From positions 62,001 through 126,000 of the forward strand of contig CAJTSH010000004.1 of assembly GCA_910578885.1 (NCBI GenBank): a stretch of DNA of 64,000 bases. The letters are read 5' to 3'. Each line of letters starts with the position of its first letter. Positions within the stretch are counted from its first letter, which is position 1. Below the pieces are notes generated by a model that saw only the letters and a list, made by a program, of their open reading frames with translations, did no database searches and was not told the DNA's origin. This stretch comes from an uncultured Lachnospiraceae bacterium (GTDB lineage: Bacteria > Bacillota > Clostridia > Lachnospirales > Lachnospiraceae). Below, in pieces: positions 6,946 to 15,907 of this stretch. The position numbers and the translations under genes are program-made.

Positions 6946-8211
6946 ATGAAGAAACGGATATATTTGTGCATTGATTTAAAGTCTTTTTATGCTTCGGTAG
7001 AGTGCGTGGAACGCGGTTTAGACCCGCTTACTACAAATCTTGCAGTTGCCGATCCTGAGAGGAGTGATCGGACGATTTGTCTTGCTATTTCTCCTTCCAT
7101 GAAAGCGTTGGGAATTGAAAACCGGTGCAGGGTATTTCAAATTCCGAAGAGCGTAGATTATATTATGGCGCCTCCGCGGATGAAGCTCTATATTGCGTAT
7201 TCTGCTGAAATCTATGCTGTTTATTTAAAATATATTGCAAAAGAGGATATCCATGTTTATTCGATTGACGAAGTGTTTTTGGATGTGACAGATTATCTTT
7301 TTTTGTATCAGATGGATGCATGGGAGCTTGCGGTAAAAATTATGGAGGATATCAAAGCAACGACCGGGATAACGGCAACGGCGGGGATTGGCGATAATCT
7401 CTATTTGGCAAAGGTCGCATTAGACATTACGGCAAAGCATGTTGAGGAGCATATTGGATTTCTGGATGAAGAGTTATACCGGAAAACCTTATGGAATCAC
7501 AGACCTTTGCAGGATTTTTGGAGAGTGGGAAGCGGAACGGCAAAGAGGCTGGCAGAAATGGGAATAACGACGATGGAGGAGATCGCACAGACGGAGGAAA
7601 CATTTCTGTATCAGATGTTCGGGCGGGATGCGGAGCTGCTCATTGACCATGCGTGGGGAAAAGAAACAACCACAATGGCAGATATTAAGGCATACAAGCC
7701 AAAAAGCAATTCCATATCCAGCGGTCATGTGCTGGCTAGGAATTACAGTTATGAAGAGTGTGCATTGATTGTGAAAGAGATGACGGATACATTGTGCTTA
7801 GATTTGGCGGATCGGGGACTGGTAACGGAATCCGTGTCACTTGTAATCGGATACGCCTATGAAACCGGCAGGGAAGCGGCAAGAGGGACGCAGCCCATGA
7901 GAAGCTGTACAAATTCTTACCGGATCATTCTTCCCTATGTCATGGGTCTGTATGAGCACATAGCAGAGAAATCACTTCCGATTCGGCGGTTAAGCGTGAT
8001 TTTTAATCAGGTAATGGACGAAGCGCTGGAACAGTATGATCTTTTTACGAATCCAATGGAAATAGAACGCGACAGGAAACTGCAGAAGGCGGTTCTTGAA
8101 ATCAAAAGTAAGTTTGGAAAAAATGCGTTGGTACGTGGAATGGATCTACAGGAAGGGGGGATTACACTTGAACGGAACATGCAGATAGGAGGTCATAAAA
8201 GCGGTGAATAA
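6946..8211 (+). CDS. Y-family DNA polymerase (UmuC/UvrX-like)
   Basis: A 421-residue translesion DNA polymerase of the UmuC/UvrX branch. The N-terminal catalytic palm shows the metal-binding aspartate in CIDLKSFYASVE (about residues 8-19) and the second acidic pair in YSIDEVFLDVT (about 100-110). Helix-hairpin-helix and little-finger regions follow (about 170-400). It inserts nucleotides opposite damaged bases and replaces the replicative polymerase at stalled forks. The stop codon abuts the start of a YolD-like gene with no gap, the pairing seen in Bacillus UvrX/YolD and YqjW/YqjX. Such pairs are often SOS-controlled, but I see no clear LexA box upstream. A GAAGGAGG site precedes the ATG. 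Confidence 0.93.
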   Translation: MKKRIYLCIDLKSFYASVECVERGLDPLTTNLAVADPERSDRTICLAISPSMKALGIENRCRVFQIPKSVDYIMAPPRMKLYIAYSAEIYAVYLKYIAKEDIHVYSIDEVFLDVTDYLFLYQMDAWELAVKIMEDIKATTGITATAGIGDNLYLAKVALDITAKHVEEHIGFLDEELYRKTLWNHRPLQDFWRVGSGTAKRLAEMGITTMEEIAQTEETFLYQMFGRDAELLIDHAWGKETTTMADIKAYKPKSNSISSGHVLARNYSYEECALIVKEMTDTLCLDLADRGLVTESVSLVIGYAYETGREAARGTQPMRSCTNSYRIILPYVMGLYEHIAEKSLPIRRLSVIFNQVMDEALEQYDLFTNPMEIERDRKLQKAVLEIKSKFGKNALVRGMDLQEGGITLERNMQIGGHKSGE

Positions 8212-8556
8212 ATGGAAAAGATGAAAAGGGAAGAACGGGCGAAACAGTTTATGCCATTTGACGCATTAAAGGGATTTCGAGAGGCGCTTTTGGAAAAGGA
8301 ACGGATTGTCGTACCGAAGAGAGAATTGTCCGAGGAACAGAAAGAGGAATTAGACAAAAAGTTCCTTCAGATTCATAAAAATGATATGATTACGGTCGAG
8401 TATTTTCAAAAAGGCGAATATGTTAGGGTAACGGGAATGATATCTGGGATTGATGAAACGAGCAGATTGCTGCGGGTGGTGAATACGAAAATTCCATTTG
8501 ACGATATTTCTGATTTGCGGAAAGAAGCTCCGGCAAAAGGCAAAGCGGGACCTTGA
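8212..8556 (+). CDS. YolD-like protein, partner of the Y-family polymerase
   Basis: A 114-residue YolD-like protein. It begins with the RAKQFMPFDALKGFREAL segment typical of the family and has a small beta-rich core (about residues 60-105). In Firmicutes yolD-like genes almost always accompany a Y-family polymerase and are thought to modulate it, in a way loosely comparable to UmuD; the biochemical role is not established. It begins immediately after the polymerase stop codon, so the two are one transcript with coupled translation. The C-terminus ends in a short basic tail. The next gene, rimM, has its own promoter. Confidence 0.88.
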   Translation: MEKMKREERAKQFMPFDALKGFREALLEKERIVVPKRELSEEQKEELDKKFLQIHKNDMITVEYFQKGEYVRVTGMISGIDETSRLLRVVNTKIPFDDISDLRKEAPAKGKAGP

Positions 8557-8613
8557 AAAACACCTGAGTTATGCAATGTCGCCGAATCAAAATTAGATTT
8601 GGGAAATTCTCCC

Positions 8614-8642
8614 TTGCAGGTATTTTTTGTATTGTGTATAAT
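8614..8642 (+). promoter_or_regulatory. Promoter for rimM-trmD
   Basis: A -35-like TTGCAG (8614-8619), a 17-bp spacer and a perfect -10 TATAAT (8637-8642) end 36 bases before the rimM start. It gives rimM-trmD a transcription start separate from the polymerase-yolD pair. Confidence 0.7.
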
Positions 8643-8678
8643 GAAAAGACGTTAATCATACAGGCAGAAGGAGTTTTT

Positions 8679-9212
8679 ATGGAGAATTTGTTGCAGGTCG
8701 GCGTAATCACGACCACGCATGGTATCAGAGGAGAAGTAAAAGTATTTCCCACTACGGATGACGCCGCACGCTTTCGGGAACTGAAAAGCGTAATCTTAGA
8801 CGCCGGAAAAGAGCAGTTGGAGCTGGAAATTGTTCAAGTGAAGTTTTTTAAGAATCTGGTCATTCTGAAATTTAAGGGAATCGATAACATCAATGACGTT
8901 GAGCAATATAAAGGAAAGAGCCTTTTTGTGACCAGAGAAAATGCGGTGAAATTAGAAGAAAACGAGTATTTTATTGCAGATTTGATCGGTCTTTGCGTTA
9001 CGACGGATGAAGGCGAAGATTTAGGAAACTTAGAGGATGTTTTACAGACCGGAGCAAACGATATTTATGTGGTTAAGAAGGACAGGCATCCGGAAATATT
9101 GATTCCGGCAATTAAGGATTGTATTCTGGACATTAATATGGAACAGGGCTTGATGAAGGTACATCTGCTGGAGGGACTCCGGGAGCTGAATACAGGTAAG
9201 AAAAAGGCATAG
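8679..9212 (+). CDS. rimM: Ribosome maturation factor RimM
   Basis: A 177-residue RimM. The N-terminal RimM domain has the characteristic VGVITTTHGIRGEVKVFPTT stretch (about residues 6-25), and the C-terminal PRC-barrel-like part includes ILIPAIKDCILDIN. It binds S19 in the 30S head and is needed for correct 16S rRNA maturation and 30S assembly. The start at 8679 follows an AGAAGGAG site; the open frame extends 36 codons further upstream, but that stretch contains the promoter and is not coding. trmD follows after 21 bases, the normal pairing. Confidence 0.97.
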   Translation: MENLLQVGVITTTHGIRGEVKVFPTTDDAARFRELKSVILDAGKEQLELEIVQVKFFKNLVILKFKGIDNINDVEQYKGKSLFVTRENAVKLEENEYFIADLIGLCVTTDEGEDLGNLEDVLQTGANDIYVVKKDRHPEILIPAIKDCILDINMEQGLMKVHLLEGLRELNTGKKKA

Positions 9213-9233
9213 CAAGCGTAACGTGGAGGAACC

Positions 9234-9962
9234 ATGAATTTTCATATACTGACTTTATTCCCTGATATGGTAGAGCAGGGGCTTAACACCAGCATTATCG
9301 GCAGAGCGGCGGGGAAAGGGCTGCTTTCGATTGAGGCGGTAAATATTCGGGACTATACCGTAGAAAAGCATAAAAAAGTAGATGATTACCCCTATGGCGG
9401 AGGCGCCGGAATGGTGATGCAGGCGCAGCCGGTTTATGATGCATGGAAATCCGTTGTGGAACGGATTGGCTATAAGCCCCGGACGATTTATCTGACGCCG
9501 CAGGGATCTGTTTTTACACAGACGATGGCAAAGGAATACGCTCTAGAACAGGATGTGATATTGCTCTGCGGACATTACGAGGGAGTAGACGAGCGTGTGC
9601 TGGAAGAAATTGTAACGGATTACATTTCAATCGGGGACTATGTGCTGACAGGAGGAGAGCTTGCGGCAATGGTGCTGACGGATGCTATTTCCCGGATGGT
9701 GCCCGGTGTGCTCAGCAATCAGGAATCCGGTTCTACGGAATCCTTTGAAGGGAATCTGCTGGAATATCCTCAGTACAGCAGACCGGAGGAATGGAATGGA
9801 AAGAAGGTTCCGGCAATTCTCTTATCCGGGGATCATGCCAAGGTAGACGCATGGAGGAGAGAACAGTCCATCCTGCGTACCATGGAGCGCAGACCGGATT
9901 TGCTCACGCGGGCAGAGCTTACCGAGAAAGAGAAAAAGACCTTCGGAATAAAAGAAGGATAG
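9234..9962 (+). CDS. trmD: tRNA (guanine-37-N1)-methyltransferase
   Basis: A 242-residue TrmD of the SPOUT class. It methylates G37 next to the anticodon, using S-adenosylmethionine, and so prevents +1 frameshifting. The start MNFHILTLFPDM, the YPYGGGAGMVMQ segment and the trefoil-knot region with ISIGDYVLTGGELAA (about residues 133-147) are all family hallmarks. A GTGGAGG site precedes the ATG. It is in an operon with rimM; downstream, the coiled-coil gene has its own ribosome binding site after 106 bases. Confidence 0.98.
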   Translation: MNFHILTLFPDMVEQGLNTSIIGRAAGKGLLSIEAVNIRDYTVEKHKKVDDYPYGGGAGMVMQAQPVYDAWKSVVERIGYKPRTIYLTPQGSVFTQTMAKEYALEQDVILLCGHYEGVDERVLEEIVTDYISIGDYVLTGGELAAMVLTDAISRMVPGVLSNQESGSTESFEGNLLEYPQYSRPEEWNGKKVPAILLSGDHAKVDAWRREQSILRTMERRPDLLTRAELTEKEKKTFGIKEG

Positions 9963-10068
9963 CAGTTTTTGTATAATTGTAGACAAAAAAGATGGAAAAT
10001 GATAGAATAAAATTTAGTGAATTTGGGGACGTACAGAATGTATGGAATCATGCAGGGAGGATTTGAAC

Positions 10069-10791
10069 GTGGCGAGCTTGTTAGATAGATTATTTGGTGG
10101 AACTAATCCCAAAAAGGTATCCGAATCAGGGAGGAACAGCGTTTCGGGCAAGACGGAAAGGGAAGTGCAGAGGCGGCAGAGAGTAGAGAGAATACCTGCG
10201 GAAACGGAGAAAGAGGATTTTCTGTTAAAGCAGATAGATGAATTTCGTGAAAAAGCGGCGCGGCTGCAGGATCTTCTTTTATCAAAAGAGAGTAAGGTGG
10301 CTGAGCTTCAGAATATTGTGGCAGATCAGGAAGCAGAGGCAGCGCAGCTCCAGAACGTAATTGATGACCGGAGGGAAGCTGCCGAGGTGCTTCTGACCGG
10401 CGTACAGTCCCAAATGAATGAAATGATTACCGAAGTAGAGGACAAGCTGAACAATCTTGCCGAGAAGATTGCAAATGATGTCAATGATTCGACCGGACGG
10501 ACTGCCGAGCAGACAGCAGAGATGAAGGCCGATTTAGACAAGATCGGTAAGCAGCTTGATACCATGAAGCTGGAGCTTGCCGAGAAGATTCATACCGAAG
10601 ATGTGAAGTGCTATCGGAACATGGCGGATCTCATTGCAGAACTGACGAAAAAGATCGAGGAAAATGATGAACTGGAAGAAGGAATCAGTTCACTGAAAGG
10701 ATATGTAATGTTTCTTTCCGGGTTTGCAGTTTTAAATTTTGCCGCGGTTGTAGTATTGCTTCTATACAGTTTTGGAGTCATCCGATTTTAA
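10069..10791 (+). CDS. Coiled-coil protein with a C-terminal membrane anchor (unknown)
   Basis: I do not recognise a family. The 240-residue product has a short basic N-terminus and a long, charged heptad-like coiled coil (about residues 45-205, rich in E, Q, K and L). A single hydrophobic segment near the end (about 213-236, MFLSGFAVLNFAAVVVLLLY) makes it a tail-anchored protein with the bulk in the cytoplasm. The GTG at 10069 is chosen because a GGGAGG site lies 8 bases upstream; an in-frame ATG at 10042 would add nine residues without a good site. It sits between trmD and the pyrophosphatase and ends just before the latter's start. A scaffold or cell-shape role is possible but is only inference. 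Confidence 0.72.
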   Translation: MASLLDRLFGGTNPKKVSESGRNSVSGKTEREVQRRQRVERIPAETEKEDFLLKQIDEFREKAARLQDLLLSKESKVAELQNIVADQEAEAAQLQNVIDDRREAAEVLLTGVQSQMNEMITEVEDKLNNLAEKIANDVNDSTGRTAEQTAEMKADLDKIGKQLDTMKLELAEKIHTEDVKCYRNMADLIAELTKKIEENDELEEGISSLKGYVMFLSGFAVLNFAAVVVLLLYSFGVIRF

Positions 10792-10804
10792 TATGGAGAA
10801 AGAA

Positions 10805-12457
10805 ATGAAAAAAGTTTGGGTATTGGGTCATAAGAATCCGGATACAGATTCTATCTGTGCAGCGATCGCATATGCCGCACTCAAAAATGTGACAGAGCAG
10901 GGAACTGTTTTTGAGGCAAAGAGGGCGGGGCAGATTAACGAAGAGACGAAATATGTACTGGAACATTTTGAGGTGGAGGAACCGGAGCTGGTCGAGGATG
11001 TCGGAGCACAGATTAAGGATATTGCCTATCGGAAGACAGAAGGAGTCAGCAGCCATATTTCCATCAAGCGCGCTTGGGAAATGATGAACAGCTTAGACGT
11101 CGTGTCGCTTCCGATTACCAGACGGGACAACACGTTGGAGGGACTGATAGTAACGGGAGACATTGCAAAGTCCTATATGGATGTGCTTGATAACCGGATA
11201 CTTGCTACGGCGAGGACGCAGTTTAAGAATATAGTGGAAACATTGAACGGAACGGTGGTACATGGAAATGAGCACGGCTATTTTGTAAAGGGAAAAGTAG
11301 TGGTAGCGGCGGCTTCACCGGATGCGATGGAGGAATATATTGAGGATGATGATTTAGTGATATTAGGGGATCGGTATGAATCACAGTTTTGCGCACTGGA
11401 AATGAACGCCAGCTGTATTATTGTCTGTTCCGACGCCAAAGTGACAAAAACCATCAGCCGCCTTGCAAAAGATAAGGACTGCCTGATTATTTCTACGCCA
11501 TATGACACATTTACCGCAGCCCGTTTGATCAATCAGAGTATGCCGATAAAATACATTATGAAGAAGGAAAACCTTATTACCTTTGCACTGGATGATTATG
11601 TGGATGATGTGAAGGAAGTTATGTCCAAGGTTCGTCATCGTGATTTCCCGGTTCTGACGGAAGAGGGACATTATGCGGGAATGATTTCCAGACGAAACCT
11701 GTTAAGTATGCAGAAGAAACAGGTAATACTGGTTGACCATAATGAGAAATCGCAGGCGGTTGACGGAATCGAGGGAGCGGAGATTTTAGAGATTATCGAC
11801 CACCACAGACTGGGAAGCTTAGAAACTATGTCGCCGGTATTTTTCCGTAACCAGCCTTTGGGATGCACGTCTACGATTATTTATCAGATGTACCATGAAA
11901 AGGGAGTAAAAGTAGAGAGAAAAATTGCAGGATTGCTTTTGTCTGCAATTATCTCCGATACTTTGATGTTCCGTTCTCCTACTTGTACCGAGCTTGATAA
12001 GCAGGTGGCGGAATCACTTGCCCAAATTGCGGGAGAAGAAATCGAAACACTTGCAAGGGCAATGTTTGAAGCGGGGAGCGATTTTAAAAATAAGACGGTA
12101 CAGGAAATTTTTTATCAGGATTTTAAAATCTTTCATGTAGATGAAATAAGCTTCGGTGTAGCGCAGTTAAGTTCTATGAGCCGGCCGGAGTTAAAGCAGG
12201 TGAGAGAGAAGGTACTGCCATATCTGAATACGGCGTTGGGCGAACAGAAGCTGGATATGGTATTTGTAATGCTGACTGATATTTTGGAGGAGGCTTCTGA
12301 GGTTATTTCCTGCGGAGACGGGGCGGAGGAACTTTTAGAGTCATGCTATGGCGCTAAGAATGAGGAAGGAAGATATCTTCTGAAAGGAATAATATCCAGA
12401 AAGAAGCAATTGATACCGACATTGATTACCGGAATCCAGCAGAAAAATAACGCATAG
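10805..12457 (+). CDS. ppaC: Family II manganese-dependent inorganic pyrophosphatase with CBS and DRTGG domains
   Basis: A cytoplasmic DHH-family pyrophosphatase of about 550 residues. The N-terminal DHH part carries GHKNPDTDSICAAIAYA (metal-binding Asp/His). A regulatory insert of two CBS domains flanking a DRTGG domain (about residues 65-300) is followed by the rest of the DHH domain, with VDHNE and the DHH-type IIDHH motif, and a C-terminal DHHA2 domain. CBS-containing family II enzymes bind adenine nucleotides (AMP/ADP inhibit, ATP/ApnA activate in characterised clostridial members). They hydrolyse pyrophosphate from biosynthesis, here including tRNA charging and DNA synthesis. ATG 10805 is preferred because GGAGAAAG lies at the right distance; ATG 10793 is an alternative. 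Length matches CBS-type enzymes. Confidence 0.93.
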   Translation: MKKVWVLGHKNPDTDSICAAIAYAALKNVTEQGTVFEAKRAGQINEETKYVLEHFEVEEPELVEDVGAQIKDIAYRKTEGVSSHISIKRAWEMMNSLDVVSLPITRRDNTLEGLIVTGDIAKSYMDVLDNRILATARTQFKNIVETLNGTVVHGNEHGYFVKGKVVVAAASPDAMEEYIEDDDLVILGDRYESQFCALEMNASCIIVCSDAKVTKTISRLAKDKDCLIISTPYDTFTAARLINQSMPIKYIMKKENLITFALDDYVDDVKEVMSKVRHRDFPVLTEEGHYAGMISRRNLLSMQKKQVILVDHNEKSQAVDGIEGAEILEIIDHHRLGSLETMSPVFFRNQPLGCTSTIIYQMYHEKGVKVERKIAGLLLSAIISDTLMFRSPTCTELDKQVAESLAQIAGEEIETLARAMFEAGSDFKNKTVQEIFYQDFKIFHVDEISFGVAQLSSMSRPELKQVREKVLPYLNTALGEQKLDMVFVMLTDILEEASEVISCGDGAEELLESCYGAKNEEGRYLLKGIISRKKQLIPTLITGIQQKNNA

Positions 12458-12470
12458 AGAGGAATATGAA

Positions 12471-13100
12471 ATGGCAAAGCAGCATTGGAAGCCGGGGAAT
12501 ATGTTATATCCATTGCCAGTGGTGATGGTGAGCTGTAAACGGGAGGGGGAAAGACCGAATATCATAACGGCCGCATGGGCAGGAACGATCTGTTCAGACC
12601 CGGTCATGCTCTCCGTTTCCATCCGAAAGGAGCGGTATTCCCATGCAATTATACAAGAGACCGGAGAATTTGTGGTAAATCTGGTGACAAAGGAATTAGC
12701 ATATGCTACGGATTTCTGCGGTGTGCGTTCCGGAAGGGACGTAGACAAATTTCGGGAAATGAATCTGACAGAGCTTGCAATGGAACATGTGGCGGCGCCG
12801 GGAATTGCGGAAAGTCCGCTGAATCTGGAATGCAGGGTGACGGAAATCAAAGAATTGGGCAGCCATGATATGTTTCTGGCAAAGGTGGAAGGAGTCACGA
12901 TTGACGATACCTATATGGATGAAACAGGGAGGTTTCACTTAAACAATGCGGGGCTGGTTACTTATTCCCACGGAGAGTATTTCGAATTGGGAAGGAGACT
13001 TGGAAAGTTCGGTTATTCGGTAAAAAAGCCCCTAGAGCGCAAAACGGCGGCAAAGAAAAGCGGGGGAACCCGGAAAAGAAAGAGAAAGTGCTATCGTTAG
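12471..13100 (+). CDS. Flavin reductase family protein
   Basis: A 209-residue FMN-binding split-barrel protein. The fold is recognised from the N-terminal P-x-P-V-V-M-V-S segment, the ITAAWAGTICSDPVMLSVSI stretch (about residues 32-51) that lines the flavin, and the conserved GEFVVNL. Such proteins bind FMN and reduce it with NAD(P)H, or act in oxygen-scavenging and redox repair in anaerobes; the electron partner is not evident here. The C-terminus (from about 185) is an unusual lysine/arginine-rich tail. It begins 13 bases after the pyrophosphatase stop with a GAGAGGA site, so the two are probably co-transcribed. A hairpin at 13101-13128 follows. Confidence 0.85.
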   Translation: MAKQHWKPGNMLYPLPVVMVSCKREGERPNIITAAWAGTICSDPVMLSVSIRKERYSHAIIQETGEFVVNLVTKELAYATDFCGVRSGRDVDKFREMNLTELAMEHVAAPGIAESPLNLECRVTEIKELGSHDMFLAKVEGVTIDDTYMDETGRFHLNNAGLVTYSHGEYFELGRRLGKFGYSVKKPLERKTAAKKSGGTRKRKRKCYR

Positions 13101-13128
13101 GGCAGGATAAGGAATCCCCCATCCTGCC
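13101..13128. terminator. Hairpin between convergent genes
   Basis: An 8-bp stem (GGCAGGAT at 13101-13108 with ATCCTGCC at 13121-13128) with a 12-base loop lies between the flavin reductase (+) and DUF4364 (-) genes. There is no long T run, so termination strength is uncertain. Confidence 0.5.
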
Positions 13129-13144
13129 TGATTGAAATAGGAAA

Positions 13145-13660
13145 TTACCGCAGCAGAGCGTCCATAAGCAGAGCGTAGACGTCACTGCTTGCAGTATTCC
13201 AATTTTGGCAGATTGCTTCAGCCTGTTCCTTTGTTTTGACAGTCAATGTAAGGTCGAGGAGTGAATTTCCCCGTTCCTTAATCTGACAACGGATGGCATA
13301 TCCTGCATCTGCCGTTTTATAATAGTCGGAAAGAATGGAGTTTTCGTTTTTGAACTCCATTTTTTTGTTGGAAAAATAGTCAAGTACATCTTCCTGAATG
13401 GACTCGGATACCTTATCCCGAAAGTATCGAAGCGTTTCTTTTCCGGCAGCGGTAGCCAGATATTGGGTGTTGTTATGGGTCGATTCAAAATGAATCAGGT
13501 CGGAATCAATTAAATCATGGATAACCTGCTGTATAGTAAAGTAATCGGTATATTCTTTTTCCAGAAAGAAGTTCGATATCTGAGTGTTCGTCAGCGGGAA
13601 ATCGACTTTTTCCAGCATATATAAAATAATCAATTTGTATAGAGTATTTGGTTCAGCCAT
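13145..13660 (-). CDS. DUF4364 family protein, probable winged-helix regulator
   Basis: A 171-residue DUF4364 protein. The first about 70 residues look like a winged helix-turn-helix (LYKLIILYMLEKVDFPLTNTQI... then FFLEKEYTDYFTIQQVIHDL, a recognition-helix-like segment), and the rest is an alpha/beta domain typical of this clostridial family. Its target is unknown. It starts 16 bases after the radical SAM gene with an AAAGGTG site and is the last gene of the malic enzyme-radical SAM-DUF4364 run on the - strand. Regulation of neighbouring genes is plausible but not shown by the sequence. Confidence 0.83.
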   Translation of the reverse strand: MAEPNTLYKLIILYMLEKVDFPLTNTQISNFFLEKEYTDYFTIQQVIHDLIDSDLIHFESTHNNTQYLATAAGKETLRYFRDKVSESIQEDVLDYFSNKKMEFKNENSILSDYYKTADAGYAIRCQIKERGNSLLDLTLTVKTKEQAEAICQNWNTASSDVYALLMDALLR

Positions 13661-13676
13661 AATTCACACCTTTCTG

Positions 13677-14618
13677 TTAATGTGTGCATGTATCGAAACA
13701 ATATTTTCCCTGCCAAGTGTCCTGCTGTTTCATATTCCGATGAATCTGGTTTAAAACACGTTTCTTATCGGCGCTCCACAGGGGCGCAATCAAAAGTTTT
13801 TTCGGACCGTCCCCGGTAATCCGGTGGATGACAATATCTTTGGGAATCCGCTCCAAGCAACGGGGGATAAAGTCACAGTATTCTTCCAGCGTAAAGAGAG
13901 GAAAAGGATGTAAATGATAATATTCTGCAAGATCCGTCCCTTCTAAAATATGCAAAAGCTGTAGTTTCATGCCGGAAATAGGAAGAGCAGTAACGGCGTC
14001 TACAGAAGCCAGCATCATTTCTTTTGTTTCGCCCGGAAGTCCAAGGATCAAATGGACGATAACTGTCAGTCCGGCGGCGGATAATCTTGCCACTGAATCC
14101 TGAAAACAGCTGTAAGTAAAGCCGCTGCGGATAAACTCGCTGGTGGCAGGATGGATGGTCTGTAATCCAAGTTCAATCCAGATTGGTTTAATTTGGTTGA
14201 TTTCCAGAAGGAGAGAAAGCGCCTCGTCGCTGATGCAGTCCGGTCTTGTGGCAATAGAAATTGCCACGATATCGGGGTGTGCAGCCGCTTCGGTGTAAAT
14301 CTTTCGCAGATAGGAAATATCGGCATAAGTATTGGTATAAGCCTGAAAATAGGCGATGAACTTCCGGCAGTTGGTTTTTGCCAAAATCATTTCCTTTGCC
14401 TTTTCAATCTGCATGGAAATAGAGAGGTCGAAAGCCGCAGCAAAATCCCCGGAGCCTCCCGCAGAGCAGAAAATACAGCCGCGGGTTCCGAGCGTGCCGT
14501 CCCGGTTGGGGCAGGTCATACCGCCGCTTAAGGAAAGGCGGTAGACCTTTTCTCCGTATTGTTGTTTCAGGTAATAGTTCAGGGAATAGTAACGTTTGTC
14601 ATCCCATAATTGCCGCAT
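13677..14618 (-). CDS. TIGR01212 family radical SAM protein (YtqA/YhcC-like)
   Basis: A 313-residue radical SAM protein. The [4Fe-4S] cysteines lie in CPNRDGTLGTRGCIFCSAGG (about residues 35-54), with the extended spacing before CxxC that marks the TIGR01212/YhcC group. Radical SAM core strands and the glycine-rich VHLILGLPGET segment follow. Its substrate is not established in Firmicutes. A GGAGG site lies before the ATG. It is 31 bases downstream of the malic enzyme gene and 16 bases upstream of DUF4364, so these three probably share a transcript. Length is normal for the family. Confidence 0.92.
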   Translation of the reverse strand: MRQLWDDKRYYSLNYYLKQQYGEKVYRLSLSGGMTCPNRDGTLGTRGCIFCSAGGSGDFAAAFDLSISMQIEKAKEMILAKTNCRKFIAYFQAYTNTYADISYLRKIYTEAAAHPDIVAISIATRPDCISDEALSLLLEINQIKPIWIELGLQTIHPATSEFIRSGFTYSCFQDSVARLSAAGLTVIVHLILGLPGETKEMMLASVDAVTALPISGMKLQLLHILEGTDLAEYYHLHPFPLFTLEEYCDFIPRCLERIPKDIVIHRITGDGPKKLLIAPLWSADKKRVLNQIHRNMKQQDTWQGKYCFDTCTH

Positions 14619-14649
14619 ATATATGAACCTCCAACAAGAAATAGAAGGA

Positions 14650-15801
14650 TTACCTGATATGGGCTTTTACAGCTTGGCTTACAGCTTCGGCCACCCTCGG
14701 GTCAAATGCTTCCGGCATAATGAATTCTTCGTTTAATTCCTCGTCGGAAACAAGACCTGCAATCGCCTGTGCCGCAGCAAGTTTCATTTCTTCGGTAATC
14801 TGCGGCGCACGTCCTTCCAAGGCGCCCCTGAATATACCGGGAAATGCGACTACATTATTGATCTGGTTCGGGAAATCGCTGCGTCCGGTTCCGACAATCC
14901 GGGCGCCGGCAGCCTTTGCCACTTCCGGCATGATTTCCGGAACCGGATTTGCCATTGCAAAGAGGATGGCGTCCTGATTCATGGAAGCGACCATTTCACC
15001 GGTTACACAGTCGGGAACAGAAACTCCGATAAAAATATCGGCATTCTTTAAAGCGTCTGCCAATGAACCGGTCTCGCCGGAAAGATTGGTAACCTCTGTC
15101 ATCTTTTGCTGCATCCAGTTTAAATTCGGGGTATCTTTGTTGATAATCCCGCGCCTTCCGCACATAGTAATATGCTTAAAGCCATAGGTCAGCAGCAGCT
15201 TCGTGATGGCGACGCCTGCGGAACCGGCTCCGTTTAGGACTACTTTACAATCCTCTTTTTTCTTACCGGTTATCTTTAAACTGTTGATAATTCCGGCGAG
15301 AACTACGATGGCTGTACCGTGCTGGTCATCATGAAAGACCGGAATATCCAGTATTTCCTTTAAACGCTCTTCGATTTCAAAGCAGCGTGGTGCAGAGATA
15401 TCCTCCAGATTGATGCCGCCGAATGCAGGAGCAATATTTTTAACTGTCTGGATAATCTCTTCCGTATCCTGAGTGTCCAGGCAGATCGGAACTGCGTTGA
15501 CGTCTCCGAATTCTTTGAAGAGGACGCATTTTCCTTCCATGACCGGCATGGCGGCGTGCGGACCGATGTTGCCAAGTCCCAGTACGGCGCTTCCGTCGGA
15601 AACAACGGCAACTGTGTTAGCTTTCATCGTATAGGTATAAGCTTCTTCTTTGCTTTCTGCTATGATTTTACAAGGCGCCGCTACACCCGGCGTATATGCG
15701 ATAGACAAGTCTTCTCTGGATTTGACCGGAGCTTTTGCAACTGTCTCTAATTTACCATTCCATTCTTTGTGCAAAGCAATCGCTTTTTCGTTTACATCCA
15801 T
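14650..15801 (-). CDS. NAD(P)-dependent malic enzyme
   Basis: A 383-residue bacterial malic enzyme of the short type, which decarboxylates malate oxidatively to pyruvate and CO2. Seen in the sequence: the YTPGVAAPC motif, the malate/metal site region around LGNIGPHAAMPVMEGK, the FHDDQHGTA motif and a Rossmann nucleotide-binding fingerprint VLNGAGSAGVAITKLL (about residues 185-200). The preference for NAD or NADP cannot be told with certainty. It is divergent from rho; the 219-bp gap holds a reverse-strand TATAAT at 15826-15831. A GGAGGA site precedes the ATG. It works in the cytoplasm, linking C4 acids to pyruvate and fermentation. Confidence 0.96.
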   Translation of the reverse strand: MDVNEKAIALHKEWNGKLETVAKAPVKSREDLSIAYTPGVAAPCKIIAESKEEAYTYTMKANTVAVVSDGSAVLGLGNIGPHAAMPVMEGKCVLFKEFGDVNAVPICLDTQDTEEIIQTVKNIAPAFGGINLEDISAPRCFEIEERLKEILDIPVFHDDQHGTAIVVLAGIINSLKITGKKKEDCKVVLNGAGSAGVAITKLLLTYGFKHITMCGRRGIINKDTPNLNWMQQKMTEVTNLSGETGSLADALKNADIFIGVSVPDCVTGEMVASMNQDAILFAMANPVPEIMPEVAKAAGARIVGTGRSDFPNQINNVVAFPGIFRGALEGRAPQITEEMKLAAAQAIAGLVSDEELNEEFIMPEAFDPRVAEAVSQAVKAHIR

Positions 15802-15825
15802 GATATATCCTCCATCATATCCTAT

Positions 15826-15831
15826 ATTATA
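15826..15831 (-). promoter_or_regulatory. -10 element of the malic enzyme promoter
   Basis: Read on the - strand this is a perfect TATAAT, 25 bases before the malic enzyme start. The matching -35 is weak (AATGCT at 17-bp spacing), so the promoter may need an activator or be modest. Confidence 0.45.
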
Positions 15832-15907
15832 AACAACAGTGTTATCATAGCATTAAAAAAAAAACAAATCAAGAAAAATAGGACTTCCTATTTCAAAACA
15901 AGTAGTG

